Below, piece by piece: positions 47,478 to 56,325 of a stretch of 64,000 nt of DNA (position 1 is its first letter; the number at the start of each line of letters is the position of its first letter). The DNA comes from Anaerobiospirillum sp. NML120449. Lineage in GTDB: Bacteria > Pseudomonadota > Gammaproteobacteria > Enterobacterales > Succinivibrionaceae. The notes under the pieces were generated by a model, which searched no databases, was not told where the DNA came from, and saw only the letters and a program-made list of their open reading frames with translations. The stretch spans positions 1 through 64,000 of the forward strand of contig NZ_JALKIL010000022.1 in the NCBI RefSeq assembly GCF_023051105.1, written 5' to 3'. A program made the translations under genes and the position numbers.

Positions 47478-48386
47478 ATGGCTTATAAGGTTTTAGTGCT
47501 GGTCAAACCAAAGGAAGATCAGCCAGCTCTGGAGCGAGCCGCCGAATTTGCCCGTTTTATGCCGGATCTTGAGCTGGTTCTGTTTCGCGTAGTTACCGAC
47601 TTCACTGAAGATAAGCGCACTGAGCTTGAGGATCGCTACAAGCGAGAGGTTGGAGCTCTCATGAGCCGCTATCCAAGCATTCAGAACTGGAGAGTACAGG
47701 TTGATTTTGCTGATGACGTTGCCAGGGCATTCTGCAATTACGCAGGCAAGAAGTCCGAGCAGTTCGATCTGGCTCTGATTTCTGCCAACCGTCGTCATAC
47801 CTTAAAGGACTTATTCTTCTCTCCAATCGATTCGCAGATTACCCGCAGCGTTCCTATCCCTGTCCTGGTAGTCAAGGATGCTCAGGCTCCACAGCGTCTT
47901 GATCGCGCTATCGTACTGGCCATTGATTTTGATGAGGCCAATCACGAGAAGTTCATCGACGAAGTGCTCATTACCGCAGCCAAGATCTTTGCTGAAAACT
48001 TCAACGGTGAGGTGCATGTGCTCAACTGTGTACCTCCGGTACATGGTGGCCTGATGGGCGGTGATACTCATCTGTCTATTATGATGGGTTCATCCAAGCC
48101 ATCAACCCGTCCAGAAATACACACTGCTGCACTCTACGAGTTTGCTGACAAGCACGGCATTCCACATGAGCGCTGCCACGTAGCCGAAGGCCGTGTCGAT
48201 GAAATGATTCCACGTGTGTGCAGCAATCTCGAAGCCCGCATGGTATGCATGGGCACCTCCTCTCGTGACGGTGTCTTAAGCGCTTTTGATCAGAGCGCCA
48301 GCGAGCTGGTTCTTGAGCAGATCAAGGGTGATATCTTCATCGTAAACCGTCATGTACGCTACGATCAGAGCAATCTGCATGACTGA
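47478..48386 (+). CDS. Tandem-domain universal stress protein
   Basis: The 302-residue protein has two UspA domains, like the one encoded at 33165-34124. The first starts MAYKVLVLVKPKEDQPALERAAEFARF and ends near PVLVVKDAQ. The second begins RAIVLAIDFDEAN and ends with MVCMGTSSRDGVLSAFDQSASELVLEQIKGDIFIVNRH, a relaxed version of the nucleotide-binding loop. AAGGAGGAG just before the ATG is an excellent ribosome binding site. A terminator follows. The two paralogues share the DIFIVNR/DLFVLNR ending; the physiological role is not known. Confidence 0.9.
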   Translation: MAYKVLVLVKPKEDQPALERAAEFARFMPDLELVLFRVVTDFTEDKRTELEDRYKREVGALMSRYPSIQNWRVQVDFADDVARAFCNYAGKKSEQFDLALISANRRHTLKDLFFSPIDSQITRSVPIPVLVVKDAQAPQRLDRAIVLAIDFDEANHEKFIDEVLITAAKIFAENFNGEVHVLNCVPPVHGGLMGGDTHLSIMMGSSKPSTRPEIHTAALYEFADKHGIPHERCHVAEGRVDEMIPRVCSNLEARMVCMGTSSRDGVLSAFDQSASELVLEQIKGDIFIVNRHVRYDQSNLHD

Positions 48387-48444
48387 TTAAGACCCCGGGT
48401 CCTTAATTCCCTCGGCTTATGACGGGAACACAGGACGGGGCAGG

Positions 48445-48472
48445 GCCCCGCAGTTTATGCGGGGCTTTTTTG
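48445..48472 (+). terminator. Terminator of the universal stress gene
   Basis: GCCCCGCA-gttta-TGCGGGGC followed by TTTTTTG, about 60 bases after the stop. Confidence 0.92.
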
Positions 48473-49094
48473 TCTGTATGTTGTTAACTACACAGAAAAA
48501 TACATTTTTCTGTGTCTGCAGACCCGCACGGCCCTGACAGCTCATTGCTGTCATAGTCTTGCCGGTCTGCAGGCACAGCCGGCATCATGATTTACGGGCT
48601 TTGCTCCTACAAAGGCACAGTCCGACATCTCTGCCTGCAGGAGCCGCACACAGGCACAGCCCGCAGGCACCGCTACCAGGCAAAGGCTGCAGGCTCTGCC
48701 CGCAGGCGCCGCTGTGGCGGTCAAGGGGCAGTGCACGGGCAGAGGATGGCATTGTGCGGTCCAGCCTGGGCTTCGGGCCTGCGGCAGCTGGTCAATGCTG
48801 ATATGCCAGGGGGATGCCAGGCGTGATGCTGTATGTTATGTGCAATTACCCTGGACATGAGCATTACTGAAAGTCAGAGGTCACGGCAGGACAGGTCGCG
48901 CCAATAGAGCGCGCTGCGTGCGCATCAGTCGCGCTGCCCTGAAGCGACATCTGTGCTTATCGAGGATCCGGGGCCGGCCCCGTGCCAGGCTGCTCCATGG
49001 CACCATTGTACCTGGCGCAGGCAGGGGGCATTTGTTTTTCCTGCAGCTTTTATCAGAAACAGGCTTTGTCTGCTGCAGGTCTCAGGATTAGTTT
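48473..49094. other. GC-rich gap upstream of the GNAT genes
   Basis: No gene is supported. Short repeats of caggcacagcc and cgcaggcgccgc type are scattered between 48560 and 48720. Confidence 0.4.
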
Positions 49095-49793
49095 ATGAGT
49101 GACATACGAATTAGACCATTTAAGTGGAGTAAGGACTTTAATCAGATTTTACAGGTGGCACGTGAGGTATGGTTTGCTGATAAAAGCCATGTGGTAAGCA
49201 CCCTTAACACAGTGAACTTCATGCTGCACTACATGAACCAGGCTACCACTTTGCTGGTGGCTGTCGACAGCAGTGACAGGTTAATGGGCATTCTTGGTCT
49301 GACCAACAAGGTGGACCGTCCGGAATTTCGCAAAAACCGCTTTATCTGCTGCCGCGCCCGTTTTTATGAGCATGCAGCCAAGGCTCTGCTCTATTTCTGG
49401 CCGGGCGCTTTAAACTCCCGTCTGTTCAATGAGCTCTTCTTTGCCAATTACGACAGATTAAGAAAAATGGTGCCGGACCTGAGTGCTCCGGAGTTTCTGG
49501 TCATGATCGTCAATCCTGAATCCAAGGGCATGGGTGTAGGCCGCAAGCTGGTAGCTGCAGGAGAGGAAATCCTGCGCAATCAGGGCTTTAAGAGCTACTA
49601 CCTGCTGACTGATTCAAGCTGTGATTACGGCTTCTATGATCACCTGGGCATGACGCGCGCTGTAGACGTCAACATGAGCTTCTCCATCCGTCATGTCCCT
49701 GAGTATGATCATTACTTAAACTGCTTCCTGCGCGGCCTTGTCTACACACAGGACCTGCGTGAGCCGCACCAGGACTCAGCCAAAGATCAGTAA
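49095..49793 (+). CDS. GNAT family acetyltransferase, copy 1
   Basis: The 232-residue protein has the GNAT acetyl-CoA signature GMGVGRKLVAAGEEILRNQG, preceded by the beta-strand FLVMIVNPES and followed by SYYLLTDSSCDYGFYDHLGM, the usual C-terminal half of the fold. The N-terminal half (IRPFKWSKDFNQILQVAREVWF) fits the substrate side. The substrate cannot be told. The next gene is a close paralogue, sharing blocks such as KVDRP-RKNRFICCR and RLRKMVPD-SAPE-LV-IVN. AGGA lies before the ATG. Confidence 0.85.
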   Translation: MSDIRIRPFKWSKDFNQILQVAREVWFADKSHVVSTLNTVNFMLHYMNQATTLLVAVDSSDRLMGILGLTNKVDRPEFRKNRFICCRARFYEHAAKALLYFWPGALNSRLFNELFFANYDRLRKMVPDLSAPEFLVMIVNPESKGMGVGRKLVAAGEEILRNQGFKSYYLLTDSSCDYGFYDHLGMTRAVDVNMSFSIRHVPEYDHYLNCFLRGLVYTQDLREPHQDSAKDQ

Positions 49794-50024
49794 GGCCAGG
49801 GCTGGGCCTCAGTCATGGACTCAGCTCCGGGCTTAGCCAAAGGAGCAGGCCAGAGCCTGAGCCCTTAACCATGCTCACGGCCTCGGGCGGCAGCCCTGCC
49901 TTACAGGCAGGGCTGGCCGTACGGCCAGCGGTGGCGGCGGCACCTGCCGCTGCGCCAGGCAGCTATACAGTATTACAATCTCTGCAGCCATAGCCTTAAC
50001 AGACTGCAGTTATCAGGGGTTATT

Positions 50025-50795
50025 ATGGATAACATACACATTAGACCATTCAAGTGGGGCAAGGACTACAAAAAGTTATTCAAAGTAGCCAGTGAGGTAT
50101 GGTTTTTCGACAGCAAAAAGTCAGTCAGTTTCCTGAGTACCACAGGCTTTATGCTGCATTATCTGAACAACGCTACCAGTCTGCTGGTAGCTGCTGACAA
50201 GGATGATAATTTCCTTGGTCTGCTTGGTCTTACCAACAAGGTAGACCGTCCGGCTCTGCGCAAAAACCGTTTTATCTGCTGCCGTACACGTGTCATGGAG
50301 CATGCCGCCCGTATGCTGCTTTATGTATGGCCAGGTGCACGCAACTCCCGTCTTATCGAAGGGCTTTTTGTTGATAATCACACCAGGTTAAGAAAGATGG
50401 TGCCTGACAGCAGTGCCCCTGAGGTGCTGGTCATTATCGTCAATACAGCAGCCAAGGGACTTGGTGTGGGCAAGAAGCTAATTGAGGCCGTAGAGGAGCA
50501 GCTGCGCAGTCAGGGCTTTAAGAGCTACTACCTGATTACTGATTCAAGCTGCGACTTTGGCTTTTATGACCACATAGGCATGAAGCGCGCCGTGGATGTC
50601 AGCATGAGCTTTAACATCTGCCACATCCCTGAGTTCAATCACGGCAACAACGGCTTTCTGCGTGGCTATGTGTACACCAAGGAGCTCGGTCAGGCTCCGT
50701 CCCCGGCAGCTGCTAAGGCTGCAGCCCCTGCTGCGGCCGCCACGGCAGATAGCAAGTCCGATGACGGCAGCGGGCAGGGCAGTACTGGTAAGTAG
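50025..50795 (+). CDS. GNAT family acetyltransferase, copy 2
   Basis: The 256-residue paralogue of the preceding gene keeps the same blocks (IRPFKWGKDYKKLFKVASEVWFFD, LGLTNKVDRPALRKNRFICCR, LGVGKKLIEAVEEQLRSQGFKSYYL). About 25 extra residues form a C-terminal tail rich in Ala, Pro, Asp and Ser (AAAKAAAPAAAATADSK). AGGGG precedes the ATG. The two genes arose by tandem duplication and then diverged, perhaps in substrate. A hairpin terminator follows; a near-identical copy of it lies 2.5 kb away, beyond the TnsB-like gene. Confidence 0.85.
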   Translation: MDNIHIRPFKWGKDYKKLFKVASEVWFFDSKKSVSFLSTTGFMLHYLNNATSLLVAADKDDNFLGLLGLTNKVDRPALRKNRFICCRTRVMEHAARMLLYVWPGARNSRLIEGLFVDNHTRLRKMVPDSSAPEVLVIIVNTAAKGLGVGKKLIEAVEEQLRSQGFKSYYLITDSSCDFGFYDHIGMKRAVDVSMSFNICHIPEFNHGNNGFLRGYVYTKELGQAPSPAAAKAAAPAAAATADSKSDDGSGQGSTGK

Positions 50796-50800
50796 AGTGG

Positions 50801-50872
50801 TCTGCAGGCTGATAATTCAGTATTGAAAACAGCAGGGCCCGGGTGCCATATGGCATCCGGGCCCTGTTTTAT
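50801..50872. repeat. 72-bp direct repeat, left copy
   Basis: This segment matches 53311-53382 at 70 of 72 positions. It starts tctgcaggctgataattcag and ends gccctgttttat. It contains the GNAT terminator and bounds the AT-rich island on its left side. Confidence 0.93.
50833..50871 (+). terminator. Terminator of the GNAT genes
   Basis: The arms 50833-50849 and 50850-50866 are complementary over 17 bp with one wobble (CAGGGCCCGGGTGCCAT and its partner), followed by TTTTAT. AAAAC on the left gives it function in both directions. Confidence 0.88.
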
Positions 50873-51106
50873 CCCATCAGCTTTTAAAATACATTCAAAT
50901 CAATAACTACATCTACTGGTCTTTTTGAAGATTAATCAAATTGTTAGTCTACATGATTGGCTTGTTAAAAGAGCGGGATCGGCTGTAATGATGTTTGCTC
51001 TTCATATCCTCTGATTTTGAGAATAGCCAGTTTATCTTTTTCACCCGTTAAAGTTGAGGTTGTACCGCTTCTCAAACGTTAGCCACTGACTGTGTCCTGC
51101 ATCTTT
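50873..51106. other. Left end of the AT-rich island
   Basis: About 230 AT-rich bases between the left direct repeat and the stop of the TnsB-like gene. No tnsC or tniQ-like gene is present here, where one would be expected in a Tn7-like element. No clear terminal inverted repeat was found. Confidence 0.5.
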
Positions 51107-52951
51107 TTAGTTTGAGGATCTAATATGATTCTGCTTCTGCTGAGTTCGGGATCTGGAATCATTTCTGCACTTTTGAAGTTTTTCAGCTTCGAACAGGCTA
51201 CATCCATTTAAGTAGGCGCTCTCCTGCTTAAGTCTGCACTGGAAGCAGGTAGACGGATATTTTTCCGGGTCAGGATAAATCCATGCAATGCCAACATTGC
51301 CATTATCTATGGACATAACTGGTTGGTAAGGGCGCATGGAGTTGCTGTTACCATCAAACCAGCCTTCATTCTCAAGCTGCTTGCAGGTGTACGTCATGCC
51401 ATTACACTTGATTCCATCTCTTGAAACACTTGCGTTCTTTTGAGGAAGAAGGCTTAACCTCAGGGATTCATGATTGAAATTGCTTTTCAAAAAAGCAGGA
51501 CGATTTGCACACCCCCAGCTCCAGAGAGCTACAGGGCTGCAATCCTGTGTTACAGGATAGTCATTAGGCATCTTGTCTTTAATGCGGGCATTAACAGTGT
51601 TTACGGCAAGAAGAACTATTCGTCTGTAGTCATTGAGAGTAAGCACGCTGTTTGTTCGGTTATCAACAGAGCCGGCTTTTTTATGTCTAATTTCACATAC
51701 GGTGGATTGCTTGAGCATAAAACGGAGCTCACTCTGAAGCATACCGATTGAGGACTCAACAGTGCTCTTATGATCTGCGCGGTTTGGGGCTGAGTTAATA
51801 ACTGTAACCCCATGGTTACGCGCAAAACGCTCTATCCTGCTGTCCTCAAGCTCAGCATTGTCTGCACATATACAGTTAGGAATGCCAAAGGATGGCCAGT
51901 CAAAGGAAATATGGATATCAAAGTTTTCCTTAAAGTACTGGCTCTTATCAGAAATTGCACAGAACAGCGCTTCAGCAGCGCTTTTATTATGTGCATTCTC
52001 TAAAGAAACATGTATGCCGACAATCATACCTGTAAAACGATCCGTAACTGAATAAAGTACAGGTCGTCCTACTGGAATGGCAGGCTCTAATGAGGAGCAA
52101 AGAAAAACATTGTCCGGAGTGGAATCAACTTCGTAAACGTCACCTGGGCCTGAGCTGGCCTCATATTCAGACTCCGGGCGTGCTAAGATATCCTTGTTGA
52201 AGACAATATGAGAATGCCTCAGCAGGTCCCGGTCTCTTCTGTTACAGGTTCGGTAATAGAATGAAGAAAACTGTCCGAATGTTGGAACAGGCGAGTCAGG
52301 ATACTTATCTGAATAGCGAGCAATAAGAAATGAATAAGCCTTTCTTAAAGATACGCCATTCTGTGTCAGAACATAATCCCTGATAGTGGCTGACATTAAA
52401 GTCTTTAGGGACTTGTCTAATAAAGGCTTATCAACGCCCGTTTTTCTTCCCGGGTTGGAAGAAAAGGTTCTTGGTGAATGACCTACAGCACGATAGTCAG
52501 GCATAAGAGCAGCCTTACACTGACCTCTTTGAAACCATCTGGCAATAAGCCTGTACAGTTTACGCAGCTTGCTCCTGCTGCCGTTGGACGCTTCGTGAAG
52601 CGCAACAGTAAGAGCATTACGAGAATATAAGACTTCCTGGTTAGAAACAATTGACGAAATAAGACAAAAGTTTTCCTCAACAGTCTTGTTCTCACTGACA
52701 TACATGTTTCTCAGTTGCTCATAAGGATCTTCTACGACTCTTACTGCTCCGCAGCCCAGTTGTCTCTCAAGCTCTTTAGTATCAACAACCCTGTAGGTAA
52801 TTTTACTTTGCTGATTGCCAGATATTGGATAAAGAGCAGTACTGTCAGTATTGGAGTAAAGGACTCGATGAGGGATACTGTCGATTGACAGAACTTCGTT
52901 CTTATTAAATATCAACTTGACTCTCCTCAACTTTGCCCAACCTGCAGTCAT
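51107..52951 (-). CDS. TnsB-like transposase of a reduced Tn7-like element
   Basis: The 614-residue product resembles TnsB of Tn7-like elements. A helix-turn-helix-rich N-terminal region is followed by a retroviral-integrase core: Asp276 in GDVYEVDSTPDN, Asp364 in CADNAELED and Glu399 in KSTVESSIG, the last two 35 apart as in DDE(35) enzymes. The flanking text GRPVLYSVTDRFTGMIVGIHV and SPVALWSWG is typical of TnsB. A Mu-type beta-barrel follows (LRLSLLPQKNASVSRDGIKCNGMTYTCKQL). The ATG at 52951 opens the longest frame; a TTG at 52915 has GAGGAG nine bases upstream and is a serious alternative. The gene is AT-rich compared with its neighbours, a sign of transfer. No tnsC or target selector is present. 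Confidence 0.83.
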   Translation of the reverse strand: MTAGWAKLRRVKLIFNKNEVLSIDSIPHRVLYSNTDSTALYPISGNQQSKITYRVVDTKELERQLGCGAVRVVEDPYEQLRNMYVSENKTVEENFCLISSIVSNQEVLYSRNALTVALHEASNGSRSKLRKLYRLIARWFQRGQCKAALMPDYRAVGHSPRTFSSNPGRKTGVDKPLLDKSLKTLMSATIRDYVLTQNGVSLRKAYSFLIARYSDKYPDSPVPTFGQFSSFYYRTCNRRDRDLLRHSHIVFNKDILARPESEYEASSGPGDVYEVDSTPDNVFLCSSLEPAIPVGRPVLYSVTDRFTGMIVGIHVSLENAHNKSAAEALFCAISDKSQYFKENFDIHISFDWPSFGIPNCICADNAELEDSRIERFARNHGVTVINSAPNRADHKSTVESSIGMLQSELRFMLKQSTVCEIRHKKAGSVDNRTNSVLTLNDYRRIVLLAVNTVNARIKDKMPNDYPVTQDCSPVALWSWGCANRPAFLKSNFNHESLRLSLLPQKNASVSRDGIKCNGMTYTCKQLENEGWFDGNSNSMRPYQPVMSIDNGNVGIAWIYPDPEKYPSTCFQCRLKQESAYLNGCSLFEAEKLQKCRNDSRSRTQQKQNHIRSSN

Positions 52952-53216
52952 TAAGCAGCTTTAGATTGACTGGGATCTTTAAGAACTTCTTTGCACGTAG
53001 AATCTGTATAGCCTCACGTATGGTGTACCGTGCGTCAGAAGGTACCCCTATGCAATGAGTATCTGGTAACTAAGAAACCATAACATCATAGGGAGCTTCC
53101 CTGGGGTTACCAAAAACATTGAAGAGTTTTAATAAATCCTCTTCAGGGACATCTCCTGCCTCATTATATACAAGCAGATAAGATTTCTGACACGACTTTG
53201 ACTGTCCTCCATTTGG
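52905..53216 (-). pseudogene. Broken reading frame upstream of tnsB
   Basis: On the minus strand a single frame reads KSYLLVYNEAGDVPEEDLLKLF, then about 14 residues to a TAG at 53070-53072, then continues DARYTIREAIQILRAKKFLKI and on to the TAA at 52905-52907. Its end overlaps the start of the TnsB-like gene, as tnsA overlaps tnsB in intact elements. The second half recalls the small winged-helix end of TnsA. No start codon is seen. It is best taken as a decayed upstream transposon gene; the tnsA identity is a guess. Confidence 0.4.
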
Positions 53217-53310
53217 CTATCAAGTCTATTATTAAAGACTTTTCATATAGTTTGCCTCTGATTTGATGTCAGGTATGAGTTTATGACAATCTTTAAATAA
53301 CATGTACATT

Positions 53311-53382
53311 TCTGCAGGCTGATAATTCAGTTCTGAAAACAGCAGGGCCCGGGTGCCATATGGCATCCGGGCCCTGTTTTAT
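53311..53382. repeat. 72-bp direct repeat, right copy
   Basis: Second copy of the segment at 50801-50872, with two mismatches. It bounds the island on its right side and contains a terminator that serves ychF on the minus strand. Confidence 0.93.
53343..53381 (-). terminator. Terminator of ychF
   Basis: This is the same hairpin as at 50833-50866. On the minus strand the stem ends in TGTTTTC, about 80 bases after the ychF stop. Confidence 0.75.
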
Positions 53383-53459
53383 GTGAGCTCTGCAGATTGT
53401 CTGTTCATCTGCTCAGACATATCCGGCCGGGTTTGCTCTGGCCGGATATGCTTATGGTA

Positions 53460-54554
53460 TTAGACGTTGAAGAGGAACTCGAAGAGATCGCCGTCCTGAA
53501 CGATATAGTCCTTGCCCTCAGAGCGCAGCTTGCCAGCTTCCTTGGCGCCTGCTTCGCCCTTGTACTTGATGAAGTCATCAAAGGCAATGGTCTGGGCACG
53601 GATAAAGCCGCGCTCAAAGTCAGAGTGAATCTTGCCTGCAGCCTGAGGAGCGGTAGCGCCTACCTTGACAGTCCAGGCACGTACTTCCTTGACGCCGGCA
53701 GTAAAGAAAGTCTGCAGACCAAGCAGCTGGTAACCGGCGCGGATTACGCGGTTAAGACCTGGCTCTTCAAGACCAAGGCTGTCCATGAACTCCTTGCGGT
53801 CAGCCTCTTCCATGGTAGCCAGGTCAGCCTCGATGGAGGCAGAAACAGGTACTACTATGGAGTTTTCTTTGGCGGCATACTCGCGGATAGCGTCCAGGTA
53901 TGGATTGTTCTCAAAGCCGTCCTCAGAGACATTGGCAATGTACATCATTGGCTTTAAGGTCAGGAAGTTAAAGCCCTTCATGGCAGCCAGGTCTTCTTTG
54001 GTGAACTCAACGGCACGCAGCATCAGACCCTTTTCAAGGGCTGGCTTTACCTTCTCAAGAGCTACTACCTGAGCCAGAGCTTCCTTGTCACCGCCGGTGC
54101 GGGCACGCTTTTCAAGGCGCTGCAGAGCCTTGTCAGCAACTTCAAGGTCAGCAATGGCCAGCTCAGTGTTGATAACCTCAACATCGTCAACAGGATTTAC
54201 CTTGCCGTTAACATGGATAACGTTAGGGTCATCAAAGCATCTGACCACGTGGGCAATGGCATCAGTCTCACGGATGTTGGAGAGGAACTTGTTGCCAAGA
54301 CCCTCACCCTGAGCAGCTCCCTTAACCAGACCGGCAATATCCACAAATTCCATGGCAGTTGGGACTACCTTCTGTGGATTTACTATGGCAGCGATCTGAT
54401 CAAGACGGGTATCAGGTACAGGTACGATACCGGTATTAGGATCGATGGTGCAGAAAGGGAAATTCTCAGCGGCGATGCCGGCCTTGGTTAAAGCATTGAA
54501 TAAGGTGGACTTACCAACATTTGGTAAACCGACGATACCACAGTTAAAACCCAT
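53460..54554 (-). CDS. ychF: Redox-regulated Obg-like ATPase YchF
   Basis: The 364-codon gene encodes the universally conserved ribosome-associated P-loop ATPase YchF/OLA1. It has the G1 motif [15 protein letters not shown], the G3 region [27 protein letters not shown], and NVSE in place of NKxD, the change that gives YchF its preference for ATP. A coiled coil (about 130-200) and the C-terminal TGS domain ([14 protein letters not shown] ... [17 protein letters not shown]) follow. The ATG at 54554 gives the usual MGFNCGIVG start and has TGGAG before it. It lies behind pth, the common gene pair in this group of bacteria. Confidence 0.97.
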   Translation of the reverse strand: MGFNCGIVGLPNVGKSTLFNALTKAGIAAENFPFCTIDPNTGIVPVPDTRLDQIAAIVNPQKVVPTAMEFVDIAGLVKGAAQGEGLGNKFLSNIRETDAIAHVVRCFDDPNVIHVNGKVNPVDDVEVINTELAIADLEVADKALQRLEKRARTGGDKEALAQVVALEKVKPALEKGLMLRAVEFTKEDLAAMKGFNFLTLKPMMYIANVSEDGFENNPYLDAIREYAAKENSIVVPVSASIEADLATMEEADRKEFMDSLGLEEPGLNRVIRAGYQLLGLQTFFTAGVKEVRAWTVKVGATAPQAAGKIHSDFERGFIRAQTIAFDDFIKYKGEAGAKEAGKLRSEGKDYIVQDGDLFEFLFNV

Positions 54555-54780
54555 GTTTAACTCCAGGAAAGTGAGGAAAAAGGATAACGAAACCAGAGCT
54601 GCTGTCCGTGCCACTGCAGGCGCCACAGCAGTTGTTCCTGCATGGGCACATGCCGGGGCTGCAGCGGTGCGCCTGCATGGGCACCATCCGGGGCTGCAGC
54701 GGGGCCCGGCCTGGCCGCCTGGGCGCCAGGCGCCGGGCCGGACTTGTGCCGTTGGGGCTTACGGAACAGGCGCCTTGAGG

Positions 54781-55380
54781 CTATTTCTGCCAGGCAAGCG
54801 GCTTGAAGCCGTTGATGGCACTGGTGGCTCTGGTTATGCCCTGGGTGTAGATCAGGCCAATATCAACAGCGGCCGCATCTAAAGTTTCTTCAATCAGGGC
54901 GCGGTCGACAGGCGATGGCTTGCCCAGAACCCATGAATAGGTGTCAGGACCCTTGCCAATGCCTATGCGCAGGCGGTAATAGTCCTGGCTGTTAGCCAGG
55001 TGGGCGGTAATGGACTTAAGGCCGTTGTGACCTGCAAGACCGCCGCCGAATTTGAGTTTCATCTGGCCCGGAGCCAGGTCAAGTTCGTCATGCAAAACCA
55101 GGATTTCTTCCGGGGCAATCTTGAAGAACTTGCATAAAGGACCTACGGCACGACCTGATTCGTTCATGTAGGTAGTAGGAAAGAGCAGATGTACCTCATG
55201 GCCCTCAATAGAGCCTTTGCCATGCAGTCCGGCAAATTTGCTCTCAGGATTGAGGCTGATATTGTAGCGGCGGGCGATGAGCTCAAGCAGGTCATAACCC
55301 ATGTTGTGACGGGTATGGTCGTACTTGGCTCCGACATTACCCAGACCGACAATCAGTCTGATATTGGCATTAGCTGGCAT
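54781..55380 (-). CDS. pth: Peptidyl-tRNA hydrolase
   Basis: The enzyme cleaves peptidyl-tRNAs that fall off ribosomes, recycling tRNA. The 199-residue protein from the ATG at 55380 has IRLIVGLGNVGAKYDHTRHNMGYDLLELIA with the catalytic His in TRHN, LLFPTTYMNESGRAVGP, LVLHDELDLAPGQMKLKFGGGLAGHNGLKSI and YYRLRIGIGKG. Length matches E. coli Pth (194). A TTG further upstream opens a longer frame without family support. It precedes ychF on the same strand after a 226-base GC-rich spacer. Confidence 0.96.
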   Translation of the reverse strand: MPANANIRLIVGLGNVGAKYDHTRHNMGYDLLELIARRYNISLNPESKFAGLHGKGSIEGHEVHLLFPTTYMNESGRAVGPLCKFFKIAPEEILVLHDELDLAPGQMKLKFGGGLAGHNGLKSITAHLANSQDYYRLRIGIGKGPDTYSWVLGKPSPVDRALIEETLDAAAVDIGLIYTQGITRATSAINGFKPLAWQK

Positions 55381-55587
55381 ATTGGCATTTCTCTGTGGAT
55401 CTGCGGTCAACAGCTGGCCGCAGGATGCAGGCTGCAGGCTGATAAAAGCTGACAGTGTGCACTGATTGCCCGGTGCAGCCTGCTGCAGATGCAGCTGCTG
55501 GCGCTGCGGCGCAGACGTCCCGGCTGCTCAGGCGTGGGCGGCAGCAGGAACGCTGTATGGTATTGGCTGACAGCCTGAAAGGGGCGC

Positions 55588-56094
55588 TCAGAGCAGGGAC
55601 GGGGCATCAGCAATCCGTTCGATGCCGCTTAAGTCCTCAGGATTTAAGCGTTCCAGAGCCTGAGCTGCAGTAAGCCCGCTGTCAGGAAAAACCAGATCAG
55701 GGGCGATTTCATTGAGCGGCACCAGGACAAAGGCACGCTGCTGAGCGCGCGGGTGAGGCAGGATAACTCTGACGTCTGATGATATCAGATCACCTGCGCA
55801 GATAATGTCCAGATCGAGGGTGCGTGGGCCGTCCTTGAAAAGCCTTACACGGCCAAATTCAAGCTCTATAGCGGCAAGACGTTCGTACAGGGCAACAGGA
55901 TCGGGCTGACTTTCAACCATGATGACAGCGTTAACAAAATCATCCTGATCAAGATAGCCCACAGGAGGGGTACGGTACAGGGATGAAGCCTTGATAACGC
56001 TCACGCCCTCAATGGCGTTAATGGCAGTCACGGCATCCTTGAGAGTGGTGGCACTCTGGCCCATATTGGAGCCCAGGGCGATTACAGTCAGCAT
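55588..56094 (-). CDS. folK: 6-hydroxymethyl-7,8-dihydropterin pyrophosphokinase
   Basis: This folate-pathway enzyme transfers pyrophosphate from ATP to hydroxymethyl-dihydropterin. The 168-residue protein has VIALGSNMGQS at the start, SSLYRTPPVGYLDQDDFVNAVI, and the ATP/magnesium block FGRVRLFKDGPRTLDLDIICAG followed by LPHPRAQQRAFVLVPLNEIAP. The lysine in RLFKDG takes the place of the usual RxxRWGPR spacing. The ATG at 56094 is preferred to the TTG just upstream. It follows pcnB on the same strand, as in E. coli, but a hairpin lies between the two. Confidence 0.96.
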   Translation of the reverse strand: MLTVIALGSNMGQSATTLKDAVTAINAIEGVSVIKASSLYRTPPVGYLDQDDFVNAVIMVESQPDPVALYERLAAIELEFGRVRLFKDGPRTLDLDIICAGDLISSDVRVILPHPRAQQRAFVLVPLNEIAPDLVFPDSGLTAAQALERLNPEDLSGIERIADAPSLL

Positions 56095-56147
56095 CAAACT
56101 TTTCCAGTGCTCAGACAGCTCAAAAAATGATGATTATCATACAGAAT

Positions 56148-56189
56148 TAAGGCCAAAGCTCAACAAAAATGCTGAAATCTTTGGCCTTA
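56148..56189 (-). promoter_or_regulatory. Hairpin between pcnB and folK
   Basis: TAAGGCCAAAG and CTTTGGCCTTA pair perfectly over 11 bp with a 20-base loop. There is no good T tract on the minus strand, so it may be a weak terminator or an mRNA-processing element. Between it and pcnB (56220-56310) short imperfect repeats of ttgtgagcctgggcatg occur. Confidence 0.5.
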
Positions 56190-56325
56190 TATATCAGGAT
56201 TTTCATACCTGAGGTCAGCATGCGTGCCTGGAGTGTTCCAGGTCCGTTGTGAGCCTGGGCATGAGTCCTTTGTGATCCAGGGCATGTGCCCTTTGTGAGC
56301 CTGCAGCCCGTGTTGCGGGCTCAGA

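Noticed and set aside
50873..53310. Tn7-like element with readable terminal TnsB-site arrays
   Set aside because: I compared the island ends for inverted repeats and repeated binding sites and found no convincing match, so the exact element ends are left open.
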